A DNA stretch of 64,000 nucleotides. Origin: Siphonodentalium dalli. Its lineage: Eukaryota; Mollusca; Scaphopoda; Gadilida; Siphonodentaliidae. The stretch spans positions 218,284,151 through 218,348,150 of the forward strand of contig CP136065.1 in NCBI GenBank assembly GCA_032622095.1, read 5' to 3'. The translations under genes and the position numbers were made by a program. Shown one piece after another: positions 46,590-57,399 of the stretch (position 1 is the first letter of the stretch; every line of letters starts with the position of its first letter). The notes below the pieces were generated by a model. The model saw only the letters and a list, made by a program, of their open reading frames with translations. It searched no databases and was not told where the DNA came from.

Positions 46590-47006
46590 TATTACGTTAG
46601 ATGGGGTAAAGGACTCTGATACATACGATTTTGCTGCAAAGTGGACACAAATGGAAGAAAATGACGAAGATTTATTCTACAATCATGCAAATTCGAATCG
46701 GTGATAGGATGCAATTCGACGGACCAGGCATACGATAACTTCCTCGAAATCTATATGAATGCATACGAACTGGCTTTCCCTCCCAGAAATAAAAAAATAC
46801 CCCAAAAAATTATAAAACGTGAACCCTGGATGACAGCAGGCCTGATCAAATCGAGCATTGTGAAGCACGAACTTTATGCAAAGAAATTGAAAACTACATC
46901 TACTCAATACACAAATAAATACATGAATTAACGCCGACTTTATAGTAAACTCATAAGAAAGAGCAAAAAACTGTATTAACCCTTTACCCAACAGAAGGGC
47001 CCTGTG

Positions 47007-47073
47007 CCAATGCATTCTCTTATATATGCGAGTCGACCATAGGTCGCCTCGCATATATAAGAGAATGCATTGG
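47007..47073. repeat. 67-bp palindrome module (left), reference copy
   Basis: Arms pair over 32 bases with a single mismatch either side of an ATA loop. Exact reverse complement of 47155-47221. Confidence 0.97.
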
Positions 47074-47154
47074 CTTAACACATTACAAATTATAAAATTG
47101 TTGAAGAATGTAAGAAAAAATGGTAAAAAGTATTAAAAAAAGATTTTGTTTAGG

Positions 47155-47221
47155 CCAATGCATTCTCTTATATATGCGAGGCGACCTATGGTCGACTCGC
47201 ATATATAAGAGAATGCATTGG
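47155..47221. repeat. 67-bp palindrome module (right), reference copy
   Basis: Centre GCGAGGCGACC-TAT-GGTCGACTCGC; preceded by TTTAGG and followed by CACAGGGTA. Confidence 0.97.
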
Positions 47222-49289
47222 CACAGGGTATAACTGTAACTATCATAATGTAAAGGAGCCGGTTCCAATGATATCCATATTTGTATGGTTCTATTGAGAC
47301 AGACCGAAGATAGTTTAGGCTGTTGAAGCTTTATTTGGCCGGTTTTGGCCGGTTTGTTGGGTAAAGGGTTAATCGAGAATATTGAAAGAGAACCAAAACG
47401 ACCTAAAACAAACTTGGAAAATACTTAAGGGAGCACAAAAGATGAATGGTAGTACTATCAGTCATCCTAAAGTTGTATTTGACAATGATGGCACTGAACT
47501 CACTAGTCCCGACATAATTGCCGAAAAATTTAATGAATATTTCTCAAACATTGGTCGAAAACCCAGCCAAAGTATTGTGAATAACAGCGATTCTGAATTT
47601 TTCCGATTACCTCCGCAACAGAATAACTCACGACTTTACTATTACTCCAACAACAGTCCAAGAAATCACACTTGCTTGCTTATCAGTGAAGGGGAAAACT
47701 AGCATGGACTTTCAAGGAATAAACAATACACTTATGAAAGAAACGATCCAGATGATAGCCCCTGCAATGGAACGCATATCCAATCTCTCATTCGAGCACG
47801 GTACAGTCCCCATCAAAATGAAGATAGCAAAGGTAGTCCCAATCCCAAAAACTGATAACTCACCCAAAATTTCTAATTATAGACCAATAAGTATTCTTCC
47901 TCCATTTTCTAAACTCCTAGAAAAAATAATGCACAAACGATTGGTAGACTTTCTAAACGATTACAGCATCTTGTATAGACATCAATATGGATTTCGTCCC
48001 AACCACTCAAATTTTAATCCAATTCTGCTTCTTCTCGACCAGGTTGCCAACAACAACGATAAACCAACAAAAGACTCTACAGTAGCCCTTTTCCTAGACC
48101 TATATATCAAAAGCATTCGACACCATCAATCGTGACATATTGCTTTACAAATTAGATCATTATGGCATTAGAGGCATTGCTCTTGATTGGTTCCACAGTT
48201 ACCTAGAAAACAGACAATACGTTGAAATCCAGGGAATTAAATCTTTATTACTAGACATAACGTGTGGAGTCCCCCAGGGATCCATCCTCGGGCCCATAAT
48301 TTTTTTAATTTACGCAAACGATATGCATAACGCAACAACTATGGACATCTTAGCACATGCAGACGATACCACCTTAATTGCAAGCAGAAATAACGGGGAA
48401 CTAGTTCAAAGTTACATTAACAACAAGTTACGTAACATTTTCGACTGGTGTTGCTGCAATAAGCTCGCGATGAACTCTGATAAAAGTAATTATATGCTTA
48501 TTCACACAGAAAGCAATGACAAAAAATGGAATACCATAAAAATACTGTTAAATAGCACTGAGTTAAAAAGAATTGGAAACCATGGGCACGAATCTTCAAA
48601 AAAATTCTTAGGCATCCATATTGATGAAAACCTAACATTTAAAAAGCACATCTCATCGGTCTGCTCAAAATTGGCTCATGCAATATACCACATCAACAAA
48701 GTCAAAAACGTTTTCCCTAGTAGTGCACTAAAATCACTATATTATGTACTTATCCAAAGTCATTTGGTTTACGGAATTCAAATATGGGGCCATGTTCCCG
48801 AAGTTAAAAAAGTATTCCTGCTACAAAACAGAGCCATACGAACCGTGTGCAATTAAAAGTTTAGGAGTCACACAGAACCGCTGTTTAAAAAAGAAAATAT
48901 TTTGAAAGTATATGATCTTCACAAGGTCCACGCTACAATTGTAATACATGACTGGTATTATAATCGCCTACCTGGATCTTTTTTTTAAATGTTTACTAAA
49001 CGCACAACTGGACCTGTCACCAGAAATAAACAGCCTCTATTCCTCAAGAAACCTAGAACGTCATTCAGTGAACACCTGCCATTTCACGCATTTCCCACCA
49101 TATGGAACAACTTAGAAAACGACTTAACATCTCAACAAAGTAGACACATACTTAACAAGGGGTACGCATCTAAGATGCTTTTGTCGAGTTTTTTGGCAGT
49201 CCAACCAAACGTCTGCCAATAAGGTGCACAACTTCGGGGAAAAAAAGTCGGACGGTGGTATATTATTGCAATAGACCTATATACTAAAT

Positions 49290-50165
49290 ATCAATTGAAT
49301 CTGTTAATATTTCAGTGAGTTATCGCACTAACAGTGATAAAATTGTTATTAAAATAGACAAACTAAGACCCATAACTCCGGATTTTTTTTTCGGACAAAC
49401 CAGGTTTTTGAACTCGTCCGAGATATTGTTGCAAGAGACTCATATACCAAATATTGTTTTAATCGGTTAATATTTCATTGAGTTATCGCGCTAACGGTGA
49501 TAACATTGCTAAAAATAGACAAACTAAGACCCATAACTCCGCGAAAAAAATTCGGACAAACAAAGTTTTCGAACTCGTCCGAGATATTGTTGCAAGAGAC
49601 TCATATACCAAATATTGTTTAAATCGGTTAATATTTCATCGAGTTATCGCGCTAATGGTGATAAAATTGCTAAAAAATAGACAAACTAAGACCCATAACT
49701 CCGCGAAAAACATTTGGACAAACCTGGTTTTCGAACTCGTCCGAGATATTGTTGCAGCAGACTCATATACCAAATATTGTTGTAATCAGTTAATATTTCA
49801 TCGAGTTATCGCGCTATCGGTGACAAAATTGCTAAAAAATAGACAAACTAAGGCCCATAACCCGCGAATTTTTTTTGGACAAACGTGGTTTTCGAACTCG
49901 TCCGATATATTGTTGCAGGAGACTCATATACCAAATATTGTTGAAATCAGTTAATATTTCATCGAGTTATCGCGCTATCGGTGATGAAATTGCTAAAAAA
50001 TAGACAAACTAAGGCCCATAACTCCGGGAAAATAATTCGGACAAACCTGGTTTTCGAACTCGTCCGAGATATTGTTGCAAGAGTCTCATACACCAAATAT
50101 TGTTGAAATTGGTTAATATTTGCGTGAGTTATCGCGCTATCGGTGAAAAACTTAACTAAAAACCA
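49290..50165 (+). repeat. ~155-bp tandem array, 5-6 copies
   Basis: Landmarks AGACAAACTAAGACCCATAA (near 49357, 49516, 49678, 49839 and 50002), CGAACTCGTCCGAGATATTG, CTCATATACCAAATATTG and GTTAATATTTCATCGAGTTA recur every 155-163 bases. Frames through it (158 codons plus, 148 minus) are repeat artefacts. Degenerate copies lie at 20295-20595. Confidence 0.95.
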
Positions 50166-50335
50166 TCTAAGATGGATAAATCTTCGGACGTGACCCATTT
50201 TCTTCAGGCAGTAAATAGTCATTGGGAGCAACTGCCATACCAAAAAAAAAATTGAACCGCCGCCCGCCCGCCAACCGTCCCTCGCCAAACCATAAGTCGA
50301 GTTTTTGAAAAACTCGACTAAAAAACGTATTACGA
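50166..50335. repeat. Array tail with GC-rich tract and a 23-bp hairpin
   Basis: The array is followed by CCGCCGCCCGCCCGCCAACC and then a perfect hairpin at 50296-50318 (GTCGAGTTTTT-G-AAAAACTCGAC). This may be the terminus of a mobile element that carries the ~155-bp repeats, but the other end was not found. Confidence 0.6.
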
Positions 50336-50419
50336 AACGCATGATAACCCAGTACTCTGACAACGTCAAGTGCAAAAACAAAGGAAGTCCTGATTGCCCC
50401 AACAACTGATATTAAATTA

Positions 50420-50545
50420 ATAATATTAGATTAAAGACATAATAAAAATGTATATGCATGTATAAGTGTGTGTACATGTATGTATGTGTGTATAGGTATA
50501 GATATGTATGTATATGTATATGTGTATTTATTATGCTGGAAGATT
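50420..50545. repeat. TATG-rich microsatellite
   Basis: (TGTATG)n / (TATG)n tract, imperfect. Confidence 0.85.
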
Positions 50546-50737
50546 GTCCCTTAACCTCATCCATTATTATACTGCTCGACAACCAGAATTAAAATTAATG
50601 ATCATTCAATCACCTTCGTCGAGTAGTCACCCTTCTTACACAATGTTGAAGCCAACACAATGCCCATCTACATGTATATATACCTGGTCCGTACACGGCT
50701 TATCCTATAGCCATCTAATATTAATTACACTCATTAA

Positions 50738-50883
50738 ACAGGGGGTGGCAGGAAGACAGTCTATATTGGACTACGCCGCCCCCTCTCAATATACCACATA
50801 CAATTGTTATTGTTTAACTAGTTCTTTCTATGTTGTGTATGTATATGTGTATATTGGAAATAAATTATCCTATCCTATCCTAA
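50738..50883 (+). repeat. Retroelement-like 3' tail with (CCTAT)n
   Basis: GGGGGTGGCAGGAAGACAGT, GACTACGCCGCCCCCTCTCA, GTATATTGGAAATAAATTAT and TCCTATCCTATCCTA parallel 39114-39334. The preceding 136-codon frame (50508-50918) passes through this tail and is not a supported gene. Confidence 0.75.
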
Positions 50884-50994
50884 GATCACTGTACAAATAT
50901 GTTACAGGATTGGCTTAGGTTGTGGGTCAACACGCTACCAGCAACGAGAAAACAAAATTAATAACGTGCGTCCAAAAGCAACGAGAATATAGTG

Positions 50995-51240
50995 AATAAC
51001 CAGTTGATATGTGGCGCATATCGGGCTGACAGATTCTCCGAGTTCGGAATGCGTCGACGGATCGACAAAGAAAGGCACCCGCAACGACCGAATCAATCTT
51101 CTATCTATCTCACGTGTTTCGCCCGCAACGACCGAATCAATCGTCCACCTATCTCACGTGTTTCGCTCTTTGATAAAAGACTGAACGTTTTCCTGACAGA
51201 CGAGAAACGAGGCAGTCTGCTCCGGAGCAGACTTGGGTAT
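50995..51240. repeat. Fragment related to the 57-58 kb repeat, with a 43-bp tandem duplication
   Basis: GGGCTGACAGATTCTCCGAG at 51023 matches GGGCTGACAGATTTTCCGAG at 58589. The block GCAACGACCGAATCAATC ... ATCTCACGTGTTTCG is present twice (51081 and 51125). Confidence 0.7.
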
Positions 51241-51688
51241 AATAGTAACCAATTATAAGGTCGTCTACGTTCTTAGTTCAGACATAAACTGATACAGTAC
51301 ACGATGTACAAAACTTGGTAATCGACATTGAGTCCCGCCACGATCGAATTCCATCAAAGAAAACCAGTGCCATCCTCGTTTGCAAACGCCGCGGCGTTGA
51401 AATGACAATGGCCAGTGTGCGGTCAATTCAAGATCGGTTGTTAGCAATATTGACAGCATGTGCAATTCGATGTATTTACCTTATATCAATGTTACTCACC
51501 ATGTAACCCAACATTTCGCCAACAAGTTTTGTCCCGATTTGTCACGGAGACACGGAGGAATCATGCATGAGGTATAGCTGTATACGATTTCTAAGGTTTT
51601 TAGCCTGTAATGAATACGGAAATCGTGTTCGACATCCAAATGTTCAGAACGTTCAGAAATATGGGAATACTTTGATATTTTAACTGAT
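51241..51688. other. No gene recognised
   Basis: Short frames on both strands without known domains. Confidence 0.5.
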
Positions 51689-52250
51689 GTGTCAGAAACA
51701 ATCCTCAATGAGGATATTCAGGAAATTGAAATCATATATCCAACTAAAAGCGGTAAACTTGGTGCTCATAAAAATGAAGCAACCAGCCTTACCGCAATGA
51801 ACTCTGATCAAATAAGTCTGAAGGAGCCAGACATAACCAAACCAGACAATGACAGAGGTGATCTGGGGCAAATATGTGAAATATTCCACAATAATAGAAT
51901 AAAGAGAATCATTCAAAATAAAGCTCACACAAATAAAATGAGTCATGGCTATCTGTCAGATGTTAACAATTTAAATTCAGAAGGTAGATGCATGTCAATG
52001 GAAATCCCAAACTTGACTGAATCATTCGGTCATGGTACCAATAATGTCCTACAAATTGACAAATGTCTACCAACGTATCAATCAGAAGCCACAAGAAATC
52101 TGACAAATTGCCATTTTATGACAGTTCAAATGAAAAGATCAGTCAATTTGCAGCTCAGCATGATGATACATCCAAATGTGATGAATGGATGTTCACTTTA
52201 AATTGGAGGAAAAAACAGAGTCAATTAAAGTCTGAACCAGTTAGTTGATA
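51689..52250 (+). pseudogene. Possible degraded retrotransposon Pol linker, unidentified
   Basis: An open frame of 170 codons (51689-52201) has no recognisable domain. In the next frame its end reads EKISQFAAQHDDTSKCDEW (to 52248). That recalls the short linker before the integrase in Ty3-type polyproteins, where a Q-x-x-D pattern is common. The integrase remnant lies 150 bases downstream on the same strand, which is the main reason for this reading. It could equally be an unrelated frame. Confidence 0.35.
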
Positions 52251-52374
52251 ACTGACTGGAATCCTCATTTCAGATTAAACCAAAAGTGAATGAAATTATG
52301 AGATCCATTCACATTAAACAAGTTATGAAGCCCATGTTATTGTTTTCCATGCTATATTAAAACAGAAGAGATGA

Positions 52375-52700
52375 AATAATTTAGTTTACCATATTCAAGT
52401 ATTCACAGATCAAGGGTCCTGTTTTGAAAGTAAATTGTTTACACCAATTTGTGAACTTTTCCAAATAAATAAGTCTCGCATAACAGCTTATCGTCCAGGT
52501 TCAAATGGTAAAATTGAACGCCAGAATCGTCTACTTATGAATGCCGTCCGATGTTAGTAAATAAAAATCAAAAAGACTGGGACAAGTACGTTACAAAAGA
52601 TGCTGGAGGATCTGTCAGAAATGGCAATGGTCATCAGTCATCCAGGCCCCAACCTACCCCTATTAAACAGACTATATACACTGTTATAAGCAGTTAATAA
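52375..52700 (+). pseudogene. LTR-retrotransposon integrase core remnant (Ty3-like)
   Basis: 52399-52554 is open and reads VFTDQGSCFESKLF, then ITAYRPGSNGKIERQNRLL. This is the second Asp and the Glu of a retroviral-type integrase: Asp at 52408 and Glu at 52516 are separated by 35 residues, the DD(35)E spacing. A stop at 52555 follows; in another frame QKDWDKYV (near 52570-52595) continues the family pattern. The first catalytic Asp and HHCC zinc domain upstream are lost. No LTRs were found. Confidence 0.88.
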
Positions 52701-52939
52701 ATCAAATGATAAGACGGCATTTCCAAGGTCAACGTCATTTAACCCCATTTATCTAAATACCATGAAGAAGATCTGTAAATCACAAGGCTGAAAGATTCCA
52801 AATTCCTTTAAAATAAATCCGATTAACCACACAGCCTGTCTAATTTTCTGGAGGTGCTATGCCGCAATCCTAAACATGATAACAAACCCAAACGAGGGCA
52901 TGAGCGATAAAGAGGCCTCCGAACAGTGTATTAGGAAAT

Positions 52940-53263
52940 TTTTGTAGGGCACCATGTCATGGCATACCCAGACATTTCATAATGAGCAGGGTTAAAGAGG
53001 TAAAAAAAACATAACGCCGAACTCAGGGATAAAGTTAAGCGACTGATCACATCAGAAACGCCAGACACCATCCCTGAAGGAGCTATCGACCTTGACACTG
53101 CAGTGGCATTACTGTTACACCCGAGGAAGGTCAATGAGCCGACAACATCCAAAATGGATAATGCAGCTCAACCCTCCTCCAGGAAACCACAAAAGGCGGC
53201 AACTCGGGCAGCATGTCCATTGCCGCCACCACCAACACCACACAAGATGACAGCTTGGGCATC
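52940..53263 (+). pseudogene. Proline-rich N-terminal part of the TatD-like gene
   Basis: From about 52992 an open frame reads KKHNAELRDKVKRLITSE, DLDTAVALLLHPRKV and then Lys/Ser-rich text into CPLPPPPTPHKMTAWAS (53211-53263). The last unit is repeated at 54270-54340 (LPPPPPQKVAARASCPLPPPP), so the two parts probably belonged to one protein with a Pro-rich tandem repeat now separated by ~1 kb. The frame beyond 53263 is unrelated. Confidence 0.5.
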
Positions 53264-54269
53264 ATTACGTGCGCTCGCGCAACAGTATGGCGATCAGACA
53301 GATTCGTTCGTAGCTTGGTGTCACACTCCATGACGTCACCAAAAACGACGTAAAACCTCGTGGCGTTCTGACATTTTTACTGTGCCGCGTTTTTGCTATG
53401 TTTATTTTATGTGGTGTTTTCGATTATTTGTTTGTCGCCGATATCGCCATTTGTCAGGATTCCCTGTTTCTATATTTAAAACTGGCATGCTCGTAGTGAG
53501 CCTCGATTTCGATTTTTTCTCCCAGGTCAAAATACGTCAGAGTTATGACAAAAATAGATCGACCTACATTTTATCCATCAGAACTCTACATCAAAGAGTA
53601 TATAGACTCCTTCGGGACCTACATAGATTCCTTCATTTGAGTATTTTTACATATAATTGGGAAGTTTTATCATTTTTGGTTCGTGCGAAGACCTCTTTTT
53701 ATCATGTGGGAAAAGAGAGACATTCAAAACGCGATTTCGTAATTCGACTCAATAGGCTGAATAGCATAACCTTCAGCCGAGTTCCAGGTCAAATACGACG
53801 AATGACGTAACACAAAACAAAACGCATTTGTTGACACAAACACCGTTTGAAGAGTTTATTATTACATAAAATGATCGTTATTGATTAATTATTTGATTAA
53901 TTATTGATATTTATTGTTGCATATTGGCTGCTATCAATATTTACACAAACAGTATTAATTATTTCTTATAATTGCTCCTTTGGTCAACTTTGACTATCGG
54001 AAAATCAAAATCAAAATATGCCGCTGAAAAAAATGTAATCGATATTAAAGTCTCATCCTTTCGGCAACATCGAATTGGTTTTAATTACTTAAATGATTAA
54101 TATAGTAATTTGCCTTTTATCTGTGATGAAATGAGAAATGATAATTGTCTTTTTTTGCTAACATTAAATTAAATTAAATAAATTAAGTAAAATACAGTGA
54201 AATTATTTTTTTAATTATTGTTTATTACATTTTTGCGCACGTTGGCATCTCTCTGAGTGCATTCTAGTT
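53264..54269. other. ~1 kb interruption of the TatD-like gene
   Basis: AT-rich DNA that separates two adjoining units of the same Pro-rich coding repeat. The right boundary ATTCTAG|TTTCC resembles a splice acceptor and GTGCGC at 53268 could be a donor, so an intron is possible. A transposon insertion fits as well: GTGCGC near the left and GCGCAC near the right edge form a weak inverted repeat. The 142-codon frame inside (53382-53810) has no known domain. Confidence 0.45.
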
Positions 54270-55300
54270 TCCATTGCCACCACCACCACCTCAAAAGGTG
54301 GCAGCTCGGGCATCATGTCCATTACCACCACCACCAGGGTTTACAGAAGGGCCGTCAAAATCCAATAGGGATAACGCAGCACAACAATTGATTTCATGGA
54401 TACCGCCCCCAAAGGTGACCACTAAAACATCATTCCCTTTGCCAATAATACCACAGGGTTCCATCAGCACACCAAGCTTTGTAGTGCCAACAGTAAAAGT
54501 TCAGCAACCGACACCAATCTGGATGTCATCTCTGATCCAACCTTTGATTCCGGGAGGGGTAGATACTCACTTCCGCCTCAACCGATTGATGAAGCGCTTG
54601 CCCTACAAAGTGAACACTCCAGTCGAGGCAATTTTAAGTGCAGAAAAGTTCATATTCCCCAACAACGCTGTACATGTGATTGGTGGGGTGGATGTAATGT
54701 GTTACCCATTACAGTACCATATTGTGGTCAACAATGAACCCATGTGGAAAACTGCCATAGGATTTCACCCCAAACAGTTCAAGCTGCTATCAAACCCGGC
54801 AATTAGAACTAAATGGATCCAATTGATACACCACCCAGCAACACCAGCTGTGGGTGAAATAGGATTAGATCGATCAATGGAACTTGCTTCTGAAGATCGA
54901 TATGGCCAAGACAAGCCATTTTCAAACCATCCTCAGGGATGCAAGAACGATTGAAACACCAATCATATGTGACCTTCACCGCGCTCCACCTGTGTGAAAA
55001 TGAGTGCTATTCAGATCAACATTTACACCTTCATTCTTTCATGGGAAGTGCAGATATGGTCGAAGCATGGTTCCGAAATTTAACAATGCATACTTCGACA
55101 TATCTGGGTCGTGTTTTTAATTCAACCTTTTACAAAAAGAAGGCATAATGTCAATTCCAATGAACCGCCTTCTATTGAAAACGGATGCACCATACATAGG
55201 AGATAATGCTGCCTTTATCACCACCGATAAAGGCTGTTCGACCAGAGAAGCGCTTGCACGCACCAACACAAATGCAAAGCACTTCTATAAAATGACTTGA
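54270..55300 (+). pseudogene. TatD-family metal-dependent nuclease, degraded
   Basis: After a Pro-rich leader, 54550-55300 shows the TatD motifs in order, over three frames: VDTHFRLNRL (about 54559), AIGFHPKQF (54757), AVGEIGLDRSME (54850), PIICDLHRAP (54957), HLHLHSFMGS (55021) and RLLLKTDAPYIGD (55163). TatD proteins are TIM-barrel DNases/exonucleases binding two metals through these His, Glu and Asp residues. In the first motif the second His of the H-x-H pair is Arg and the Asp is Asn, so metal binding would fail. Frameshifts near 54890, 54985, 55070 and 55120 confirm a pseudogene. Length without breaks would suit the TatD domain (~260 residues). It could be a TATDN2-like cellular copy or cargo of the neighbouring LTR element. 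Confidence 0.85.
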
Positions 55301-57179
55301 AAAACCGAGTCAGAAGCCAGTGATGGGCCAGTAGGATCTGGTATACTCAAGGTTTAAGTAATTTGTATACTGTAGGGTCTGGTACATTTAAGGTTTGAGA
55401 TACCAAACCAGATTGTACATACTTTCAAAAGTTGTGAAACACCAAACCAAGCAGTATAATATGAAGTGGTATTTACGAGTGAAAGGCTTGAAATACCCAT
55501 GCCGGTATCTCTTAACATTCAAGTAAATGATAATTCAAAAAACAATAGTAACAGAGTAGTAGCCTGATTGTAGCACTGAAGAACCAAATTACTGGTTCAA
55601 GCTATGGTTGGAAAACTTGATAACCCTATTTTTGCGAGGTCAGGGTTTTTTACTCATATAGTCAGAGGCACTCCACCCATTTTGGTTTAGCAGGACATCT
55701 TGATTCTTTTCAAAATAAAACTGGGTGGTGTGTAGTGAATTTAGGAAATAGTATTTATTACCCGTGGTCGGATATAAACAATGAACCGCTGTCAAAGCGC
55801 GTCATCAATAAACAATGGGTGCGGTCCAACCAAACAACGAGATCGCAGCCAATCCCAGACAAGCAGCGGTTGGCGAGGATTCTGGGTACAAACTAACTTG
55901 TCCAGTGAACCTAAAACAATCGACCACAATACATCTAAAATGATAATTCTAACGTGATACAAAATGATTCTGTATAAAATTATGTTATATAAAACGATGT
56001 AAATCCTACCAAGTGTTCCTGATATACCAGTCAGTTAAGCATGATAATTTATTCCATGTATTCCTTGTAGTAATATAAATACCCCATCGAACTTTGCTAC
56101 AAATACAACAATAGAATAGATGATGAGGAAAGCAAGAGGGCGAGAGACAAATAAGAGTTATTGTGAGCGTAGATACAGAGTGTTTGAGAGAGAGGGCACT
56201 GACAGAGAGAAATGGGATAGGGATATGGAAAAGATCATTATAGATTCCAATGGCTTGCATCAGGACATGGCTAGTAATGTCAATGTAGAAACTCAAACGA
56301 ATCATGTTGTACACTTACACATTGGCGGGCGTCCATTGTGAAAGTTCATTGAAGTTTCAGAAGCAAGTACTGTCAGTCTCAGATAAAAACAAAAGCCGGA
56401 CAACAAAGGCATTGTTGATTACACAAAAGTAAAATGGTGTAATAGTCTTTCGTTTTCACAATAAATTGTGCCAATTGGAAAGATTGGTCGCTGACATCAT
56501 GTATCTTCGATGAGCCTTCAGTGACAAGAGCAGTCTATTCTATCCATATCGACACAACAGTAGAAAAGCATACAGTTTAAGAAAAATATTTATACAATAT
56601 TATCACAAGGTGATACAGATGGGGCATGCACCATCGTGTAGAATAGACCTGTATGTACCAAAGTTCCATTCCCCAATTCGATAGCTCGAGCGGAAACGAC
56701 AACCCCTGACTTGCGACGGTTTCAATCCACTACCAAATTCCAAAACGGCACCGACCGCACCTCAACTAGCTGCCTGACCATGGAAAGGGACATAATATCA
56801 TGCAGCGAATATCCCTCTGCATCCATGGACAATCGGGCAAGTCGCTTGTAGCGGGTGTGATTAAATTAACCCATATGCTGTTGTTGCATTAACTAGGAAT
56901 ATACGCAAAAACGCCGAAAATAACACCCGCCGAAAGCTATGGATCTTTAAAATAAACGAGATAATAAATTATTAAATTTTCAACGGAACAGTTGATACCT
57001 CTATTTCGTGCTTGTGTCATGTCATGTAGATTTCCTTAATGATAAAGTACAATCTTAATTGTTTCTACGGACAATCTTATTTGTTTCTAATGACAAATAT
57101 CTGCACTAACATCGAAACGATTTTGCACGTACTGCGCTAGCGTATCCCCACCGTTGGGCGGTTAATTCCCTATTTGAAT
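55301..57179. other. No gene recognised; short internal duplication
   Basis: GGATCTGGTATACTCAAGG and GGGTCTGGTACATTTAAGG (55336 and 55375) are a diverged local duplicate. Frames on both strands at 56006-56341 have no known domain. About 1.9 kb otherwise without signal. Confidence 0.55.
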
Positions 57180-57335
57180 TATAACGATTCGCCACAGGAA
57201 ACATGAACACATTGCGTGTGGTGTCCACGCAGACAATGCATTGATATTAATTGACTGTGACGTCTTAGAAATGACGACGCCTGCGGAAAGCGATCTATTT
57301 ACAACCATGTATGTGGGAGTCGATAGGGGAGTACC
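57180..57335 (+). repeat. Repeat D left block, copy 1
   Basis: ACACATTGCGTGTGGTGTCC, AATTGACTGTGACGTCTTAG and AAATGACGACGCCTGCGGA are repeated at 58605-58760 in the same order. Confidence 0.9.
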
Positions 57336-57399
57336 TAAACCGCTTAATCAGCTGCTGATCAGCAGGTTACCACCTAAAATGTTGATCAGCAGATTTCCC

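Larger units (their letters stand above)
46976..47372. mobile_element. TTAA-flanked MITE (type 1) inserted in the LINE
   Basis: Ends TTAACCCTTTACCCAACA and TGTTGGGTAAAGGGTTAA with TTAA duplicated at both edges. It contains two full palindromes (47007-47073 and 47155-47221) that are exact reverse complements of each other and flank an ~80-base AT core. Sub-terminal DNA on the right matches 12692-12829 closely. This is the most complete palindrome-pair MITE in the window. Confidence 0.95.
46590..49222 (+). pseudogene. LINE ORF2 reverse transcriptase, interrupted and frameshifted
   Basis: The pre-RT region lies at 46700-46970 (YDNFLEIYMNAYELAFP, EPWMTAGLIKSS, then LYSKLIRKSKKLY). A 393-bp MITE splits it, and reading resumes at 47373 in the same frame (QNDLKQTWKILKGAQKM). 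Palm motifs follow: NYRPISILPPFSKLLEKIM near 47877, QYGFRPNHS near 47985, motif A ALFLDL near 48088, [10 protein letters not shown] at 48266 and AHADDTT at about 48356, with both catalytic Asp present. The C-terminal domain runs to 49222 (LPFHAFPTIWNNL). Frameshifts near 47630, 48105 and 48970 and stops at 46930 and 48854 kill it. No endonuclease domain is seen, so it is 5'-truncated. The motif set fits the CR1/Jockey range of non-LTR elements; the exact clade is not resolved. Confidence 0.92.

Noticed and set aside
49478-50405. 158-codon plus and 148-codon minus frames
   Set aside because: Translations of the ~155-bp tandem array.
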